A stretch of DNA of 9,277 nt from Nitriliruptoraceae bacterium (GTDB taxonomy: Bacteria; Actinomycetota; Nitriliruptoria; Nitriliruptorales; Nitriliruptoraceae). The translations under genes were made by a program, and so were the position numbers. The stretch is from positions 1 to 9,277 of the forward strand of contig SKTN01000073.1 in assembly GCA_007117945.1 (NCBI GenBank), read 5' to 3'. Positions 6,196 through 9,277 of this stretch are shown here, piece after piece (the first letter of the stretch is position 1; each line of letters starts with the position of its first letter). Under the pieces are notes generated by a model. That model made no database searches, was not told the origin of the DNA, and saw only the letters and a program-made list of their open reading frames with translations.

Positions 6196-8112
6196 TCACG
6201 GCTGACCCCCCGTCCCGCCATCGTGGGGCGCGTCCCGCCCGCCACCCTCGGCGCCGCGCCGGCTGCCCCAGTCGGGGCGGTGCGCAGCAGCCGCACGGGC
6301 GCGTCGCAGGGCCTCCTGCCGGGCGGCCGCGTCCCGCTCGTAGGCCTCCAGCAGATCCGCGTACCCGGGCACGGTGGCCAGCAGCTCCCGGTGGCTCCCG
6401 CTGGCGCGGATCCGTCCCTCGTCCACGAACAGGACCCGGTCCGCCAGCAGGATCGTGGCCCGGCGGGACGCCACCACCACGACGGTGGAGGGTCGGGCCG
6501 CCTGCTTGAGCCCGGTGAGGATCCGTGCCTCGACGCTGGGATCCACCGCCGAGGTGGCGTCATCGAGCACCAGCAACCGTGGGCGGCGCACCAGGGCACG
6601 GGCCAGCGCCAGGCGCTGGCGCTGCCCACCCGACAGGCTCGCCCCGCGCTCACCCAGTGGCGTGTCCAGCCCCTGGGGCAGGGCTTCGACGAACACCTCG
6701 GCGTTGGCCAGACGCAGGGCCGCACGGACCGCATCCGGCTCCACCTCCACCCCGAGGGCGACGTTGCCGAGGACGGAGTCGTCGAACAGGAAGGTGTCCT
6801 GAGCGACGTAGGCCACCTCCGCGGGCAGCACGCCCGGGGCCAGGGACCGCAGGTCGACGCCGTCGAGGGTGAGCCGGCCCGCGTCGGGGTCCCACAGCCG
6901 GGCGAGCAGGATGGCCAGGGAGGACTTGCCCGAGCCCGTCGGCCCGACCACCGCCACGGTCGTGCCGGGCTCGATCTCCAGATCGACGTCGGCCAGCACC
7001 GGTGCGTCGGGCACGTAGCCGAACCGCACACCCGTCGCGCCCACGTGTGCCGGTCCGGGTGCCGGGTCGGGGCGTCGATCGCCGTAGGCGACCTCGTCGT
7101 CGTGCTCCAGCACCGCGGCCACGCGCCGCCAGGCGGCCAGCGAGCCCGCGGTGTCCCAGAACAGGTAGCCGAGCATGCGCACGGGTACGACCAGCAGGGA
7201 CAGCAGGTAGGCGACCCGGACGAGCTCCCCCGGCGAGAGGGTGCCCGCCCCCACCCGGAGCGCGCCGAGCACCAGCACCACGAGCGAGCCCGCGGCGGGG
7301 AGCCCCTCGGTGACGGCCCGGTAGCCCGTCCACACCCGCCCCACGGCGATCAGCTGGTCACGCAGATGCTCGGCCACCTCCCGGAACCGGGCCACCTCCT
7401 GCGCCTCCCGGCCCAGGGAGGTCACCGTCAGCGCACCGTCGAAGCTCTCGTGGGCGACGGCGGCCACCCGGCCACGACGGCGCTGGGCCTCCTCCATGCC
7501 CTCGAAGGTCAACCACGAGCCCCGCAGGTCGATGGCGACCACCGTCACGAGGAGCACCAGCACGGCCACGCCCAGCACCGGATCCGTCCAGGTGATGACC
7601 CCGACGGAGGCGAACAGCAGGCCCAGCACGCCCGTCGCGAAGGGCAGGGGAGCCAGGACGAAGGTGGCCTGGCGCGTGTCCACGTCGGCGGTGGAGAGCA
7701 GGTCGCCGACGCCCAGCCGGTCGTAGCTGCGCAGCGAGGTCGCGAACAGCCGGCGGATCACCTGGCGGCGCAGCTCGGTCTGGGCCGTGGCCTGCAGGGC
7801 CGTTGCCGAGCCGCGGCGCAGCACGATGCCCGCAGCTTTCCACACGGCCACGCCCACCAGCAGCCACACCACGGGGGCGAGCCGGCCCGCGACCGCCTCA
7901 CCCTCCTGCAGCACGGGCACGATGAGGTCGTCGGTGGCGTCGCCGACCACCAGGGCGCTGGCCACGATGGCCGCGGTGAACAGCAGCGCACCGAGCAGGG
8001 CGAACAGGAACCGCAGGGGCGTCGCGCGGATCAGGCGTGCGATCAGGCGTGCGCCACCGGCCACGACCTGCCGGGGGCGGGTCGTGGTGGTCAGGACGGG
8101 ATCTGCTGCCAC
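6196..8112 (-). CDS. ABC exporter half-transporter, degenerate-site subunit
   Basis: A 638-residue exporter half-transporter: six hydrophobic helices in about the first 330 residues, then an ATPase domain. Motifs: Walker A GPTGSGKSS at 390-398, Q-loop Q438, canonical signature LSGGQRQR at 493-500, Walker B ending in D517-D518, where D518 replaces the catalytic Glu (LLVLDDATSAVD). The H-loop reads VVASRRATI, with S549 in place of His. These two changes mark the degenerate-site subunit of heterodimeric exporters such as BmrCD and TM287/288. The C-terminal 45 or so residues are Ala/Arg/Gly-rich with no visible domain. Start: GTG at 8112 has GGAG five bases upstream; GTG at 8145 or 8169 would add 11 or 19 residues but lack such a site. 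It precedes the intact subunit by 40 bases on the same strand. Loss of function is unlikely, because all other motifs are conserved. Confidence 0.92.
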   Translation of the reverse strand: MAADPVLTTTTRPRQVVAGGARLIARLIRATPLRFLFALLGALLFTAAIVASALVVGDATDDLIVPVLQEGEAVAGRLAPVVWLLVGVAVWKAAGIVLRRGSATALQATAQTELRRQVIRRLFATSLRSYDRLGVGDLLSTADVDTRQATFVLAPLPFATGVLGLLFASVGVITWTDPVLGVAVLVLLVTVVAIDLRGSWLTFEGMEEAQRRRGRVAAVAHESFDGALTVTSLGREAQEVARFREVAEHLRDQLIAVGRVWTGYRAVTEGLPAAGSLVVLVLGALRVGAGTLSPGELVRVAYLLSLLVVPVRMLGYLFWDTAGSLAAWRRVAAVLEHDDEVAYGDRRPDPAPGPAHVGATGVRFGYVPDAPVLADVDLEIEPGTTVAVVGPTGSGKSSLAILLARLWDPDAGRLTLDGVDLRSLAPGVLPAEVAYVAQDTFLFDDSVLGNVALGVEVEPDAVRAALRLANAEVFVEALPQGLDTPLGERGASLSGGQRQRLALARALVRRPRLLVLDDATSAVDPSVEARILTGLKQAARPSTVVVVASRRATILLADRVLFVDEGRIRASGSHRELLATVPGYADLLEAYERDAAARQEALRRARAAAAHRPDWGSRRGAEGGGRDAPHDGGTGGQP

Positions 8113-8197
8113 CGTGGCTCCAGGGGTGTCGCGGTCCAGGCGCACCGCAGGGCCCCGCCGCCAGCCCACGGGCGGACGACGACGGCCCAGCCCGGGG

Positions 8198-8203
8198 ACG
8201 GTA
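8198..8203 (-). promoter_or_regulatory. Weak -10-like hexamer upstream of the exporter genes
   Basis: TACCGT on the - strand fits TAnnnT and lies 86 bases before the GTG at 8112. There is no recognisable -35 element at the right distance. It is noted because it is flanked by two palindromes (8205-8215 and 8233-8247), as a regulated promoter might be. Confidence 0.2.
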
Positions 8204-8204
8204 G

Positions 8205-8215
8205 CCCGTCACGGG
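8205..8215. promoter_or_regulatory. Small palindrome CCCGT-C-ACGGG
   Basis: Five-bp perfect inverted repeat with one central base, directly upstream of the TACCGT hexamer. Short enough to occur by chance in 70% G+C DNA; possible operator half of the exporter control region. Confidence 0.25.
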
Positions 8216-8232
8216 TGGGGCGCCGCCATCAG

Positions 8233-8247
8233 CCGATGGACCATCGG
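8233..8247. promoter_or_regulatory. Perfect 15-base palindrome, possible operator
   Basis: CCGATGG, one central A, then CCATCGG: seven-bp arms with perfect symmetry. It lies in the gene-free stretch upstream of the exporter genes, about 30 bases before a -10-like hexamer. Size and symmetry fit a dimeric repressor site of the TetR or MarR sort, but no regulator gene is in the window, so the role is inference. Confidence 0.4.
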
Positions 8248-8311
8248 ACGCCGCGGGCCACAGCGGTGCGCGATCGACCAGGCGCAGCCCACCGCACGAC
8301 GGAGCTCGCCA

Positions 8312-8352
8312 CAGGACGGAGCCCGGCGGATGGACCGCCGGGCTCCGTCCTG
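8312..8352 (-). terminator. Strong hairpin after pgk, 18-bp perfect stem
   Basis: Arms 8312-8329 and 8335-8352 are exact reverse complements over 18 bp with a five-base loop, by far the strongest stem in the window. It starts about 77 bases past the pgk stop in the direction of transcription. No T-run follows on either strand. It probably ends the pgk transcript and shields the exporter genes from read-through; the stem being symmetric, it could act on both strands. Confidence 0.75.
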
Positions 8353-8429
8353 CTGCGTCGTGGTTGTCCCTGGTGCCGGTCAGGCTCGCGCGTCGTGCTG
8401 CTGCGCGCCCCGGGTCAGGCGCCGCACCC

Positions 8430-9277
<848 letters not shown>

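Larger units (their letters stand above)
8113..8429. other. Gene-free stretch between pgk and the exporter genes
   Basis: This 317-base stretch has no reading frame that looks coding. It holds, from the pgk side, an unremarkable GC-rich segment, the 18-bp-stem hairpin at 8312-8352, another featureless segment, the palindromes at 8233-8247 and 8205-8215, a weak -10-like hexamer, and the GGAG ribosome site before the exporter GTG. It therefore looks like a terminator followed by a promoter region. Confidence 0.65.

Noticed and set aside
6221..7031. Upstream extension of the second exporter gene, up to 918 residues
   Set aside because: This frame overlaps the other exporter gene and encodes no recognisable domain there. 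The real protein begins with the exporter domain near 6155.
6196..8112. The idea that the degenerate exporter subunit is a pseudogene
   Set aside because: The frame is intact, Walker A, Q-loop, signature and D-loop are canonical, and the substitutions are those of known degenerate-site subunits.

Overview
The window is about 70% G+C with third codon positions almost always G or C, GTG starts and dense gene packing. Together with the protein families this suggests a high-GC Actinomycetota. A deep-branching lineage is possible, but the window alone cannot settle the genus. It is mostly ordinary chromosome: peptide-import genes, two glycolytic genes and a heterodimeric ABC exporter. No phage, transposase, CRISPR array, tRNA or rRNA is visible.

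Layout. (1) Bases 1-3023, + strand: the end of an oligopeptide/dipeptide ABC importer operon, with an OppC/DppC permease (5' end cut by the window), OppD ATPase and OppF ATPase. OppD and OppF overlap by one base (TGATG). Both ATPases carry a C-terminal four-cysteine pattern. (2) Bases 3024-3292: the gap between convergent oppF and tpiA. It holds a hairpin right after oppF and two direct copies of a 40-bp element that folds into a two-tier hairpin, resembling a repetitive extragenic palindrome. (3) Bases 3293-4078, - strand: tpiA, triosephosphate isomerase, with a strong ribosome binding site. (4) Bases 4275-8112, - strand: two adjacent ABC exporter half-transporters. The upstream one (6196-8112) has a degenerate ATPase site (Walker B Asp for Glu, H-loop Ser for His). 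The downstream one (4275-6155) has the intact catalytic residues but a non-canonical signature, LSAGE. This complementary pattern is that of a heterodimeric exporter with one consensus and one degenerate ATP site. The second subunit also has a roughly 44-residue low-complexity insert in its nucleotide-binding domain, encoded by short tandem repeats. (5) Bases 8113-8429: a gene-free stretch with a perfect 18-bp-stem hairpin and two small palindromes. (6) Bases 8430-9277, - strand: the C-terminal two thirds of pgk, phosphoglycerate kinase, running off the window.

The genes on the - strand read pgk, exporter A, exporter B, tpiA. pgk and tpiA are often adjacent in one glycolytic operon. Here an exporter pair lies between them, and hairpins on both sides suggest it is transcribed separately. 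The items most worth a second look are the paired palindromic element at 3124-3235, the asymmetric exporter ATPase pair, and the repeat-encoded insert in the exporter. None of these proves a new system.
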